From the NCBI GenBank assembly GCA_963757155.1, contig CAVWQS010000012.1, forward strand, positions 62,001-126,000: a DNA stretch of 64,000 nt, read 5' to 3'. This document shows, piece by piece, positions 20,251-29,128 of the stretch; the stretch's first letter is position 1; each line of letters begins with the position of its first letter. The stretch is from DASXQK01 sp963757155. Lineage in GTDB: Bacteria; Pseudomonadota; Alphaproteobacteria; Dongiales; Dongiaceae. A program made the position numbers and the translations under genes. The notes below the pieces were generated by a model. The model was not told the DNA's origin, did not search any database, and was given only the letters and a program-made list of their open reading frames with translations.

Positions 20251-21207
20251 TTGCAGTACGAAATCCCGGTGGGAGAGACCTGGACGGCGCTCGAGAGATC
20301 GCTTCATCGCACGGCCAAGAGGGTGCTGCGGCCGCGGCTGAACCAGCTGCGCCAATACCCCCCGCGCGATGTCGATATCGCGCCCGACCGCGCGGGGAGC
20401 GATGCGGCCGAGGATCTTTCGACCCTGCCCACGGTCGCCCTCGTCACCCCTTCCTACCAGCAAGGCGCCTTCATCCGCGCGACGATCGACAGCGTTCTGG
20501 GCCAGGCCTATCCCAAGCTCCGCTATGTCGTGATGGACGGCGGCTCGACCGACGAGACGCTCGATATCCTGGCGAGCTATGGCGATCGCCTGGACTGGTG
20601 GAGCGGGCGCGATCGCGGCCAGGCCGATGCCATCAACAAGGGCTTCGCCAGGGTCGACGGCGAGATCATGGGCTGGGTCAACAGCGACGATCTCCTGCTG
20701 CCCGGGACGCTGGCCCATGTCGCGCGCTTCTTCCGCGACCATCCCGAGATCGACCTCGTCTACGGCCATCGGATCATCATCGACGAGCGCGGGCAGGAGG
20801 TCGGTCGCTGGGTGCTGCCGCGCCACGATCCCGCGGCGCTGGCCCTCACCGACTACGTTCCGCAGGAGACGATGTTCTGGCGCGCCGCGCTCTGGAACGC
20901 GCTCGGACCCCTCGACACCGGTTTTCACTATGCGATGGATTGGGATCTCCTGCTCCGCGCGCAGCGGGCCGGCTTCCGCTTCCGGCGGCTGCCGCGCTTC
21001 CTCGGCTGCTTTCGCGTCCATGGCGAGCAGAAGACGGCCCAGACCACCGAGCTGACGCAGGAGATGGACCAGCTGCGCGCTGCGCATTTCGGCCGCCCCA
21101 TCTCGCAGCGGGAGATCTCCCGGGGCTTGCGCTTCTATCAGCTTCGCCAGCTCGTCTGCGACTGGCGTTATCGGGCCGTGTCCAAATTCAAAAGCATGGC
21201 GCAATGA
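20251..21207 (+). CDS. Family 2 glycosyltransferase
   Basis: About 318 residues. The GT-A core begins VALVTPSYQQGAFIRATI, with DGGSTDETLDIL, INKGFARVDGEIMGWVNSDDLLLPG (NSDD as the metal motif) and a C-terminal helical region. No ATG lies near the 5' end: TTG at 20251 and GTG at 20269 are candidate starts, and the frame is open further upstream through the previous gene. Very similar in its core to the N-terminal domain of the gene at 21623, suggesting duplication within the cluster. Confidence 0.85.
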   Translation: MQYEIPVGETWTALERSLHRTAKRVLRPRLNQLRQYPPRDVDIAPDRAGSDAAEDLSTLPTVALVTPSYQQGAFIRATIDSVLGQAYPKLRYVVMDGGSTDETLDILASYGDRLDWWSGRDRGQADAINKGFARVDGEIMGWVNSDDLLLPGTLAHVARFFRDHPEIDLVYGHRIIIDERGQEVGRWVLPRHDPAALALTDYVPQETMFWRAALWNALGPLDTGFHYAMDWDLLLRAQRAGFRFRRLPRFLGCFRVHGEQKTAQTTELTQEMDQLRAAHFGRPISQREISRGLRFYQLRQLVCDWRYRAVSKFKSMAQ

Positions 21208-21338
21208 GTTTCGGTGGGAGCGGGACACCCATTGTTGATCAGTGTCCTGGTTGAAGGCTTGAGCTCATCGGAGATGGCGATTGCGTCGGCGGGCCTCGGC
21301 GAGACATATGGGAGCGGCAATTCTGGTCGGGGGCGCCT

Positions 21339-21626
21339 GTGACAGGTCCGGCGAAGTCCGAGGAGAGCGCCGCTCTGGCGCGCGAGCTGGCGGCGGCGAA
21401 GACGGCCCTGGCCAAGGCTCTGGCCGAGGCGGAGCGGGCGCGAAGCGATGCCGAGGCGGAGATCACCCGGCTCTCCGGCAAGCTCGAGCGCCAGGCGGCG
21501 ATGCTGGACAAGCTCGCTTACGTCAATGAAGAGCTCGAGCGCCAGCATCGCGAGCTTCTCGCCTCGCGCTGGCGCAAGCTCGGCCTGCGCCTCGGTCTGG
21601 CGAAGCGGGCCAGCTTCGAGGCATGA
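21339..21626 (+). CDS. Small coiled-coil protein linked to glycosyltransferases
   Basis: 95 residues, with GTG start. Residues about 5-75 are a nearly continuous heptad-rich helix (ALARELAAAKTALAKALAEA, then LDKLAYVNEELERQHRELLA) followed by a basic tail. No enzymatic motif. Its stop overlaps the ATG of the next glycosyltransferase (ATGA), implying translational coupling. Similar short coiled coils accompany or are fused to polysaccharide glycosyltransferases and may hold complexes together; this role is inferred. Confidence 0.7.
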   Translation: MTGPAKSEESAALARELAAAKTALAKALAEAERARSDAEAEITRLSGKLERQAAMLDKLAYVNEELERQHRELLASRWRKLGLRLGLAKRASFEA

Positions 21627-24115
21627 CCTCGACGTCCCGCGATCAATGGCCCTATCAGCGGCCGGCGGCCCTGCCCCTCCCGGCGACGATGCCCGATGGA
21701 AGGCCCTGGCCGCGGATCAGCATCGTCACGCCCTCGCTGAATCAGGGCCGCTTCATCGAGGAGACGATCCTCTCCGTCCTGCATCAGGATTATCCGGCGG
21801 TCGAGCATATCGTCATGGATGGCGGCTCGACCGACGAGACCGCCGATATTCTGGCGCGCTATCAGGGTCGCCTGGCTTTCGCGGCGAGCGAGAAGGACAA
21901 GGGCCAGAGCGAGGCCATCAACAAGGGCTTCGCCCGGGCGAGCGGCGAGATCATGACCTGGCTCAATGCCGACGACATGCTGGCCCCGGGGGCGCTGGCG
22001 GCCGTGGCGCTCGCCTTTGCCACCAGCGGGGCGGATCTGGTGGCGGGGATCTGCGTCATCCATGACGAAGGCCGGGTCCTCCATCGCCATCTGACGGCCG
22101 CATCCGATGGACCGCTGTCGCTGGCCGAGCTGCTCGACCTCGAGGGCGGCTGGCTGGAAGGCGAGTTCTTCTATCAGCCGGAGGTCTTCTTCTCGCGTGC
22201 GCTCTGGCAGCGCGCGGGCGGCCGGGTCGAGGAGAACCTCTACTACAGCATGGATTACGAGCTCTGGCTGCGCTTCGCCGAGGCCGGCGGCGTGCTGCAT
22301 GGGATCGGCCGGCCGCTGGCTTTGTTTCGCGTCCATCCCGAGCAGAAGACCCACGCCCCTGCCCGCTTCCAGGCCGAGCTGCGCGAGGTGCGGGCCGCTT
22401 ATTTCACCCGCAAGGGCCTGAAGCCCCCCGCCGCCGGCGCGGGGCCGCGGGCCAATCGCCGGCTCCGCATCGCCATGATCAACGATGTCGGCGAGATCTA
22501 TGGCGCCGGCATCGCCCATGGCCGGATCGCCGCCGGGCTGCGCCTGGCCGGCCATGAGGTAAGGCTCGCCAATCTGCGCGCGCTCCAAGGCGAGGCGCGC
22601 GAAGACGGCATCCCGGTCGAGACCCGTCTCCTCGACTGGATCCGGCGCGGCGACCCCGATCTGGTGATCATGGGCAATCTCCATGCCGCGGGCGGCGATA
22701 CCCCGCTGCTCGCCGCCATCGCCGAGGCCCGGCCCACATTCTGGGTGCTGCATGATTTCTGGCTGCTCACGGGGCGCTGCGCCTTCACCGGGGGCTGCCC
22801 GAAATACCTCCCGGGCTGCGACGCTGCCTGCCCCACCCCGACGGAATATCCGGCGCTGGCGCCCGAGCTGATCGCGCCCGCCTGGGCCGCCAAGCGCGCG
22901 CTGCTCGCCGGCGAGCGCGCGCCCATCCTCCTGGCGAATTCGGCCTCGGCGGCGGATTTCGCGCGCCAGGCCTTCGCCCCGGGCGCGGGGCGGCCGCCGA
23001 TCGAGGAGATTCGTCTCGGCATTCCCCTCGACATCTATCGTCCGCAAAGCCGGGACGCCTGCCGCAAGCGCTTCGGCCTGCCGCTGGACCGCCACATCCT
23101 CCTCTTCTCGGCCGCGGCGCTGACGGATCGGCGCAAGGGCGGCGCTCATCTCTTCGAGGCCCTGGCCGGCCTTAAGGACCTCCGGATCATCTGCTGCGTT
23201 CTCGGCAGCTGGGATCCCTCGATCCCGCTGCCGGATATCGACATGCGCAGCCTCGGCTATCTCCGGGATCCCGAGGATCTGGCCGCCGCCTATGGGGCGG
23301 CGGATGTCTTCGTGGCGCCGAGCCTGGAGGAGAGCTTCGGCCAGGTCTTCGTCGAGGCCGCCGCCTGCGGCACGCCCGCCGTCGGCTATCCCGTCATGGG
23401 GGTGAAGAACGCCATCCGCGACGGGATCACCGGCCGGCTCGCCGCAGCGGTGACGCCCGCGGCCTTGGCCGATGCCATCCGCGAGCTGGTGACCCGGCCC
23501 GATCTCCGCGCCGCCATGGGCGCCTGGGGGCGGCTCTTCGTCGAGAACGAGTTCTCGATCGAGGCGGGCTATCGCCAGCTCTTCCTCGCCTTGCAGCGGC
23601 TAGGAATTCTATCCAAGGCCGAGGTGCCGCGCCGGATCAACTTCGCCTCACCGCAGACGCGCCGGCAGTTCCTGCTTCCCGCCGCCTGGGAACCCGGCGA
23701 GGGCATCGGCGAGCTCGAGGGGCCGCATCTCGATGACGGCATTCCCACCCGGTTTCACTGGTGCATCGGGCCGGAGAGCCGGGCGAGCCTGACCGCGGAG
23801 GCCGCCGGCACGCATCTGATCATCATCGAATATCAAAATCCTTTTCTGCCCGGCCAGGCGGCGACGGTCTTCCTCGACGGCCAGGATCTAGGAAATTTTT
23901 CCCTGGCCCGCACGAGCAAGGAATCGGCCCGACTGCTCTGCCTGCGGGCGCCGCTGACGCCGGGTGCGCATGAGCTTCGCCTGCGCTTCGCCCGCGCTCT
24001 GCCGCCGAGCGCCACGGAGCCGCGGCGCCTCGCTTTGATGCTGAACGACATCCATCTCGAGCCGCTGCCGGCGGCCCGCCGAGAAGAGCCCCTAAAGCAA
24101 GATCGGGTCAGCTAG
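21623..24115 (+). CDS. Large bifunctional glycosyltransferase (GT2 + GT4) with C-terminal beta domain
   Basis: 830 residues in three parts. Residues about 31-260: GT2 domain (ISIVTPSLNQGRFIEETIL, DGGSTDET at 67-74, LNADDML). Residues about 285-660: GT4/GT-B domain beginning RLRIAMINDVGEIYGAGIA and carrying the nucleotide-binding EX7E-like region APSLEESFGQVFVEAAACG. Residues about 680-815: a beta-rich segment (FHWCIGPESRASL, TVFLDGQDLGNF, LRLRFARALPP) like the sugar-associated jelly-roll tails of some polysaccharide enzymes. The N-terminal domain resembles the gene at 20251. It probably adds two successive sugars to a surface glycan. Confidence 0.88.
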   Translation: MTSTSRDQWPYQRPAALPLPATMPDGRPWPRISIVTPSLNQGRFIEETILSVLHQDYPAVEHIVMDGGSTDETADILARYQGRLAFAASEKDKGQSEAINKGFARASGEIMTWLNADDMLAPGALAAVALAFATSGADLVAGICVIHDEGRVLHRHLTAASDGPLSLAELLDLEGGWLEGEFFYQPEVFFSRALWQRAGGRVEENLYYSMDYELWLRFAEAGGVLHGIGRPLALFRVHPEQKTHAPARFQAELREVRAAYFTRKGLKPPAAGAGPRANRRLRIAMINDVGEIYGAGIAHGRIAAGLRLAGHEVRLANLRALQGEAREDGIPVETRLLDWIRRGDPDLVIMGNLHAAGGDTPLLAAIAEARPTFWVLHDFWLLTGRCAFTGGCPKYLPGCDAACPTPTEYPALAPELIAPAWAAKRALLAGERAPILLANSASAADFARQAFAPGAGRPPIEEIRLGIPLDIYRPQSRDACRKRFGLPLDRHILLFSAAALTDRRKGGAHLFEALAGLKDLRIICCVLGSWDPSIPLPDIDMRSLGYLRDPEDLAAAYGAADVFVAPSLEESFGQVFVEAAACGTPAVGYPVMGVKNAIRDGITGRLAAAVTPAALADAIRELVTRPDLRAAMGAWGRLFVENEFSIEAGYRQLFLALQRLGILSKAEVPRRINFASPQTRRQFLLPAAWEPGEGIGELEGPHLDDGIPTRFHWCIGPESRASLTAEAAGTHLIIIEYQNPFLPGQAATVFLDGQDLGNFSLARTSKESARLLCLRAPLTPGAHELRLRFARALPPSATEPRRLALMLNDIHLEPLPAARREEPLKQDRVS

Positions 24116-24143
24116 AATCACGCTGACCCCGTGAAATCTTGCT
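24096..24143. terminator. Long imperfect hairpin at the end of the glycosyltransferase cluster
   Basis: AGCAAGATCGGGTCAGC (24096-24112) pairs with GCTGACCC...ATCTTGCT (24122-24143), with a small bulge. It spans the stop codon of the 830-residue glycosyltransferase. There is no T-run. Confidence 0.5.
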
Positions 24144-24368
24144 CTATCTGAAAAATCGGAGCCTGATCCATGTCTTCGCGACGGCCGGGTCGTGACCGAC
24201 GACAGGCAGGCTGCGTAACGAATTTGCCACCGCAAAGCCGCCGCGCCGGGCGGTAGGCAGGAGCGTCTGCCTCGACCGGCCTCGGGTAGGGTTCGGCCGC
24301 CTGCCCCTAGGATCGCGGCTAATGGCTTTTGCGGGGCTACCGGGAAAGAGCACCGAAGTGGGCCTGGG

Positions 24369-24545
24369 ATGTCGAGAAAAGCAGCGTCGGCATTGATGTT
24401 CGCACTGGTTCTTGGCGCCTGTGCGCCAAGCGGGACGGGTAGCGTGAGTGTGCCTGTCCAGCCTTGGTACTGCTACGAGGCACGTGACGACTACTGCCCA
24501 ATCCAGCCAAGAGAACTGGGGTACCCCTATACACTGACCCCTTAG
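24369..24545 (+). CDS. Small putative lipoprotein (58 residues)
   Basis: ATG at 24369, stop TAG at 24543-24545. The N-terminus MSRKAASALMFALVLGAC is a short basic stretch, a hydrophobic stretch and a clean lipobox (LGAC, Cys 18). The mature part is only about 40 residues, Tyr/Pro/Cys-rich, with two further cysteines (WYCYEARDDYCP). It lies alone, convergent with parB, in a gap otherwise empty from 24116. No homologue is recognized; the lipobox at the right place is the main support. Confidence 0.55.
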   Translation: MSRKAASALMFALVLGACAPSGTGSVSVPVQPWYCYEARDDYCPIQPRELGYPYTLTP

Positions 24546-24592
24546 CTGGCGATGTCGATCCCGAAGCCGGCTTGAGACGATCAGGCCTCTCG

Positions 24593-25456
24593 TCAGCTAT
24601 TCCGGTTGAGGCGGCGGATGACGTCGTCGAGCTGCTCCAGGCTCTGGTAGCGGATGGTGAGGCTGCCGCCGCCCTTGCCATGCTCGATGGCGACCTTGAG
24701 CCCCAGGACCCGGCCCAGATCATGCTCCAGCGCCCGGGTATCGGCATCCTTGGCGGCCGGCGGGCGGCGGCTGGGCTTGGCAGGCCGGGCGGCCAGGGCC
24801 TCGGTCTGGCGGACCGAGAGGCCAAGGGTGATGACGCGTTCCGCCAGGGCCATGGGATCGGCGGCGGCGAGCAAGGCGCGGGCGTGGCCGGCGCTGAGCA
24901 GGCCCTCCTGCAGCAAATCCTGGACGGCCGCCGGCAGCTTCAGCAGCCGCAAGGTATTCGCAATATGGGCCCGGCTCTTGCCGACCTGCTGGGCGAGATC
25001 CTCCTGGCTGCGGGAAAACTCGTCGATCAGCCGGCGATAGCCTTGCGCCTCTTCCAGCGCGGTGAGGTCGTGGCGCTGCACGTTCTCGACGATGGCCAGC
25101 TCCAGCACCTCGCGGTCGGAGATCTGGCGCTCCAGCACCGGCACTTCGTGAAGCTTGGCGATCTGGGCCGCGCGCCAGCGCCGCTCGCCGGCGACGATCT
25201 CATGCATGCCGGGACGCGTGGGATGGGCCCGCACCAGGAGCGGCTGCAGGATGCCGTTGCTGCGGATGGACTCCGCCAGGGATTCCAGCTCATCGGGATC
25301 GAAATGCCGGCGCGGCTGCAACGGGCTGGGCTCGAGCTGGCCGATCGGCAGATGGCGCTGGCTCCGGCTCGCCCCCGCGGCGGGCTTGGCAGGGCTGTCG
25401 CCCAGCAGCGCCGAGAGGCCGCGGCCGAGGCCGCGCTTGGTCTCGGCGGCGCTCAT
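24593..25456 (-). CDS. parB: Chromosome-partitioning protein ParB
   Basis: 287 residues. It opens with the conserved KRGLGRGLSALLGD peptide that contacts ParA. The CTP-binding/clamp N-domain has IRSNGILQPLLVR and GERRWRA (90-96). The HTH region follows (QEDLAQQVGKSRAHIANTLR), then the C-terminal dimerization segment. It loads on parS and spreads as a CTP-dependent clamp. The ATG at 25454-25456 overlaps the parA stop (ATGA). Two perfect parS sites lie within 4 kb. Confidence 0.95.
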   Translation of the reverse strand: MSAAETKRGLGRGLSALLGDSPAKPAAGASRSQRHLPIGQLEPSPLQPRRHFDPDELESLAESIRSNGILQPLLVRAHPTRPGMHEIVAGERRWRAAQIAKLHEVPVLERQISDREVLELAIVENVQRHDLTALEEAQGYRRLIDEFSRSQEDLAQQVGKSRAHIANTLRLLKLPAAVQDLLQEGLLSAGHARALLAAADPMALAERVITLGLSVRQTEALAARPAKPSRRPPAAKDADTRALEHDLGRVLGLKVAIEHGKGGGSLTIRYQSLEQLDDVIRRLNRNS

Positions 25457-26290
25457 GCGCTTTCCCTCTGCTGGCCAGGAGCGTCGCCCGGGGCTTCGAC
25501 GGGCAACTGGTGCCGGCGCAGCAGCTCGCCGGCGAGCTGGATATAGGCCTGCGAGCCCGAGCAGCGCAGATCGTAGAGCAGCGCCGGCTTGCCGTGGGAG
25601 GGCGCCTCGGACAGGCGGACATTGCGCGGGATCACCGTATCGAAGACCTTGTCGCCGAAATGCCGGCGGACATCGGCCGCGACCATGTCGCACAAATTGT
25701 TTCTCCGGTCGTACATCGTCAGGACTACGCCTTCTATTTCAAGATTTGAGTTCAAATTCTGTTTCACCAATTCAACGGTCTTCAGCAACTGACTAAGCCC
25801 CTCCAGCGCATAGTATTCGCATTGCAGCGGCACCAGCACGCCGGTGGCCGCCGTCAGCGCATTGACCGTGAGGAGATTGAGGGAGGGCGGGCAGTCGATG
25901 AGGATGTAGTCGTAGTTGGCGGCGATGGTCGCCAGCGCATTGCGCAGGCGGAATTCGCGGGCCAGCGCGCTCGCCAGCTCGAGCTCGGCCCCGGCCAGGT
26001 CCACCGAGCCGGGCAGGATCCAGAGCTGGGGCACCTGGGTCGCCAGGATCGCGCTCGGCGATCGGCGCCCCATCCACCAGCACGTCATAGCTGGTGAGGC
26101 CGACCGCCTCGCGCGGGACGCCGAGCCCGGTGGTGGCATTGCCCTGGGGATCGGTGTCCAGGAGCAGCACGCGTTTGTCACAGGCGGCGAGCGCGGTCGC
26201 CAGATTGATGGCGGTCGTGGTCTTGCCGACTCCGCCCTTCTGATTGGCGATGGCCAGGATCCGGGCGCTGGAATCGGAAGCCGCGTTCAC
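25453..26290 (-). CDS. parA: Chromosome-partitioning ATPase ParA, one frameshift
   Basis: The deviant Walker A motif KGGVGKTT is at residues about 18-25 (ILAIANQKGGVGKTTTAINL). DTDPQGNATTGLG and LIDCPPSLNLL are further nucleotide motifs. The GTG start at 26288-26290 overlaps the rsmG stop. A base is missing near 26058: the N-terminal frame reads SYDVLVDGAPIAER and the match continues as AILATQVPQLWILPG in another frame. Repaired length is about 279 residues. ParA gradients move ParB-parS complexes after replication. The gene is normally essential in alphaproteobacteria, so an error is the likely cause of the shift. Confidence 0.92.
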
Positions 26291-26934
26291 CTGGCTAAAC
26301 CTTTGATCCTCAATATGATTCCCGATGGGTCGGCCGGGTTCGCCACGCGCTCGACGGCCATTGTCCATGTTTGCTTCGCGAGGGTCAATTCATCCTCCAC
26401 CCGCCGCCCCTTGGGGAAGAGGCAAATGCCGTCCGGCGTCAGAAAAGGCGCCGCATAGGCCAGGAGCTTGTGCAGATCGGCCAGGGCCCGGGCGGTCACC
26501 ACATCGGCCGCGATGGCCGGTGCGGCCTCGATCCGGGTGCGATGGACGGTCACCCGCCCCGGGGCGAAGAGCCGGGCGCCCTCGGAGAGGAAGGCGCATT
26601 TCCTTGTGTCGGATTCCACGAGGTGGACTTCCGGCACCCCCATGATGGCCAGGACCAGCCCCGGGAAGCCGGCGCCGCTGCCGAGATCGACCAGGACCCG
26701 GGCCGTGGCCGGGATCAGGGGAAAAAGGGCCGCCGAATCCAGCATATGCCGGCGCCAGAGATCGGGAAGGCTGTCGGGGGCGACGAGGTTGATGGCCTTC
26801 TGCCATTTGACCAGCAGGGCCGCATAGCCCTCCAGCAGGGCCAATGTTTCACGTGAAACACCCGTCGCCTCGGCGAAGGCCGCGGCGGTGTAGGGAGGGT
26901 TTTGGGGCGCAGGCGCCCCGAGAGGCCCCGTCAG
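26287..26934 (-). CDS. rsmG: 16S rRNA (guanine-N7) methyltransferase RsmG
   Basis: About 215 residues. It modifies G527 (E. coli numbering) of 16S rRNA. Conserved: GVSRETLALLEGYAALLVKW, INLVAPDSLPDLWRRHMLDS, the SAM motif VLVDLGSGAGFPGLVLAI and VTARALADL. There is no ATG, GTG or TTG between the mnmG stop and the conserved domain in this frame. The CTG overlapping the mnmG stop (26932-26934) gives the expected length but is unusual, so a nearby indel is possible. A perfect parS lies inside the coding sequence at residues about 25-30. Confidence 0.9.
   Translation of the reverse strand: MTGPLGAPAPQNPPYTAAAFAEATGVSRETLALLEGYAALLVKWQKAINLVAPDSLPDLWRRHMLDSAALFPLIPATARVLVDLGSGAGFPGLVLAIMGVPEVHLVESDTRKCAFLSEGARLFAPGRVTVHRTRIEAAPAIAADVVTARALADLHKLLAYAAPFLTPDGICLFPKGRRVEDELTLAKQTWTMAVERVANPADPSGIILRIKGLAR
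26845..26860. promoter_or_regulatory. parS: parS site 1 (inside rsmG)
   Basis: A perfect copy of the 16-bp consensus TGTTTCACGTGAAACA, the ParB loading site conserved across bacteria. It lies in rsmG, encoding VSRET, about 1.4 kb from parB. Confidence 0.95.
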
Positions 26935-28791
26935 GCGGAGAGGGCCTGCCCCTGCCCGCTCTCCCGGCGCCGGACATGGCGCAGCAGGGCCATGAGGGCC
27001 GCCGGGGTCATGCCGGGGATGCGCCCCGCCTGGCCCAGGGTCGCGGGCCGGATCGATTCCAGCTTGGCCCGGCATTCCGCCGAGAGGGCGCCGATGGCGC
27101 CATAGTCGAGCCCGGCCGGCAGATCCAGGGCCTCGTCCCGGCGGAAAGCCAGGATGTCGGCCTCCTGCCGGTCGAGATAGCCGGCATAGCGGCCTTCGAT
27201 CTCGAGCTGCTCGGCGATCGCCGGCGAGAGGTCCGCCAGCTCGGGCCAGAGTCGGGCGAGCTCGCCCAGCCCCATATCCGGCCGGCCCAGGAGCTCGAAG
27301 GCCGTGCGCCGGACGCCGTCCTGGGCGATGGCGAGGCCGGCGGCGCGGATCTGGCTCGGGCTGGCGCCGAGGCCGGCGAGTCGCGCCCGCGCCCCGGCCA
27401 AGGCCTCGGTCTTGGCCGCGAAGGCCCGGCGGCGGGCGGCACCGACGCAGCCCCAGGCCTCGCCCCGGGCGGTCAGCCGCTGATCGGCATTGTCGGCCCG
27501 GAGCGACAGGCGGAATTCGGCCCGGGAGGTGAACATGCGATAGGGCTCGTCGGCGCCGCGGGTCACCAGATCGTCGATCATGACCCCGATATAGGCCTCG
27601 GCCCGGTCCAGCACCGCCCCGGCGCCGGCGGCGTTCAGCCCGGCCATCAGCCCCTGGGCCGCGGCCTCCTCATAGCCGGTGGTGCCGTTGATCTGGCCGG
27701 CGAGATAGAGGCCGGGCAGCCGCCGGGTCTCCAGGGTCGGCGCCAGCTCGCGGGCATCGACGCAGTCATATTCGATGGCATAGCCCGGCCGGAACATGAC
27801 CGCCCGCTCCAGCCCCGGGATGGTGGCCAGCAGGGCCGCCTGGACCTCCCGGGGCAGCGAGGTCGAGATGCCATTGGGATAGACCGTCGGATCGTCCAGC
27901 CCCTCGGGCTCGAGGAAGATCTGGTGGCGCGTCTTGTCGGCGAAACGGACGACCTTGTCCTCGATGGAGGGGCAATAGCGCGGGCCCCGGCTCTCGATCT
28001 GGCCGGAATACATGGGCGAGAGATGCAGGTTGCGCCGGATCAGCTCATGCCCCGCCGCCGTGGTGGCGGTGATATGGCAGTCGATCTGGGGCACCTCGAT
28101 GCGGGCGGTCAGATAGGACATGGGCTCGGGCGGGCAATCCCCGGGCTGGCGCTCCAGCGCCGCCCAATCGATGGTCCGCCCGTCGAGCCTGGGCGGCGTG
28201 CCGGTCTTGAGCCGCCCCAGGGCAAAGCCCAGCCGGTCCAGGGTCGCCGACAAGCCCCAGGGCCGGCGCCTCGCCGACGCGCCCGCCGGCGTCGTCTCGG
28301 TGCCGATATGGATCAGGCCGCGGAGGAAGGTGCCGGTGGTCAGCACCGCCGCGCCGCAAGCCAGGATCTCGCCGGTCGCCAGGCGAATCCCCGCCAGACC
28401 GGCCGTTTTCGATGACCAGATCCTCGACCGCCCCGGCCCGGATCTCCAGCCCTGGCTGCTCGGCCAGCAGGGCCTGCACGGCCTGGCGATAGAGCTTCCG
28501 GTCGGCCTGGGCCCGGGGGCCGCGGACGGCGGGGCCCTTGCTCCGGTTCAGGACCCGGAACTGGATGCCGGCCCGATCCGTCGCCCGCGCCATCACCCCG
28601 TCGAGGGCATCGATCTCCCGGACCAGATGGCCCTTGCCCAGCCCGCCGATGGCCGGATTGCAGGACATCTCGCCGATGGTCGCCGGGTTATGGGTGACCA
28701 GCAGGGTCCGCGCCCCACGGCGCGCTGCCGCCGCCGCGGCCTCACAGCCGGCGTGTCCGCCGCCCACGACGATGACGTCAAAACGATCCAT
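26931..28791 (-). CDS. mnmG: tRNA uridine-5-carboxymethylaminomethyl modification enzyme MnmG, one frameshift
   Basis: FAD-dependent partner of MnmE, installing cmnm5 at U34 of certain tRNAs. The FAD motif VVGGGHAGCEAAAAAARRG is at residues 8-26, with SCNPAIGGLGKGHLVREID next. The second part has TGTFLRGLIHIG, LKTGTPPRLDGRTI and the C-terminal helical MnmE-binding domain. An extra base near 28402 (GGCCGGTCTGGCGGG) shifts the frame between IENGR and the following GIRLATGEIL. Repaired length is about 620 residues, normal for the family. ATG at 28789-28791. Confidence 0.93.
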
Positions 28792-28849
28792 GGCGCGGGA
28801 AGATAGTCGTGACCCTATCGAGGGTCAAAGGACGTCTTCATAAAAGAGA

Positions 28850-28865
28850 TGTTTCACGTGAAACA
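28850..28865. promoter_or_regulatory. parS: parS site 2 (upstream of mnmG)
   Basis: A second perfect TGTTTCACGTGAAACA, 59 bp before the mnmG start, in the mnmG-mnmE gap. It is spaced 2.0 kb from site 1. Confidence 0.95.
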
Positions 28866-28964
28866 CCTCGCCTCAGGCTTTGGGTATTTGACCATTACGT
28901 GTTTTGCGTATATACTGAACGCTGGCATGGAAGCCGCCCTCATTCGCAGAGAAGACAACAATGA

Positions 28965-29053
28965 CTGCAGATTGCCTGCAGAAGCAGGCCCCGGACCGGG
29001 CTGGACGGCGGAAAAGGGACGAGAACGCCTGCAGATTCCCTGCAGAAACAGGC
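28965..29053. repeat. Two 25-bp direct repeats with CTGCAG motifs
   Basis: Copies at 28965-28989 and 29029-29053 agree at 23 of 25 positions. Each contains CTGCAGATT followed by CCTGCAGAA. They occupy the 337-bp gap between mnmG and mnmE (28792-29128) together with parS site 2. No convincing gene is present in that gap. Confidence 0.7.
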
Positions 29054-29128
29054 TTGCGGTGCAGTTCACCCTCTGGATTACAGCTGATCTCTAATCGTCA
29101 ATCCTCTGTGCAGAGGTACTAGTACTTC

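Noticed and set aside
28849..29094. 81-codon plus-strand frame in the mnmG-mnmE gap
   Set aside because: Begins inside parS, lacks a ribosome site and runs through the direct repeats; no protein character.
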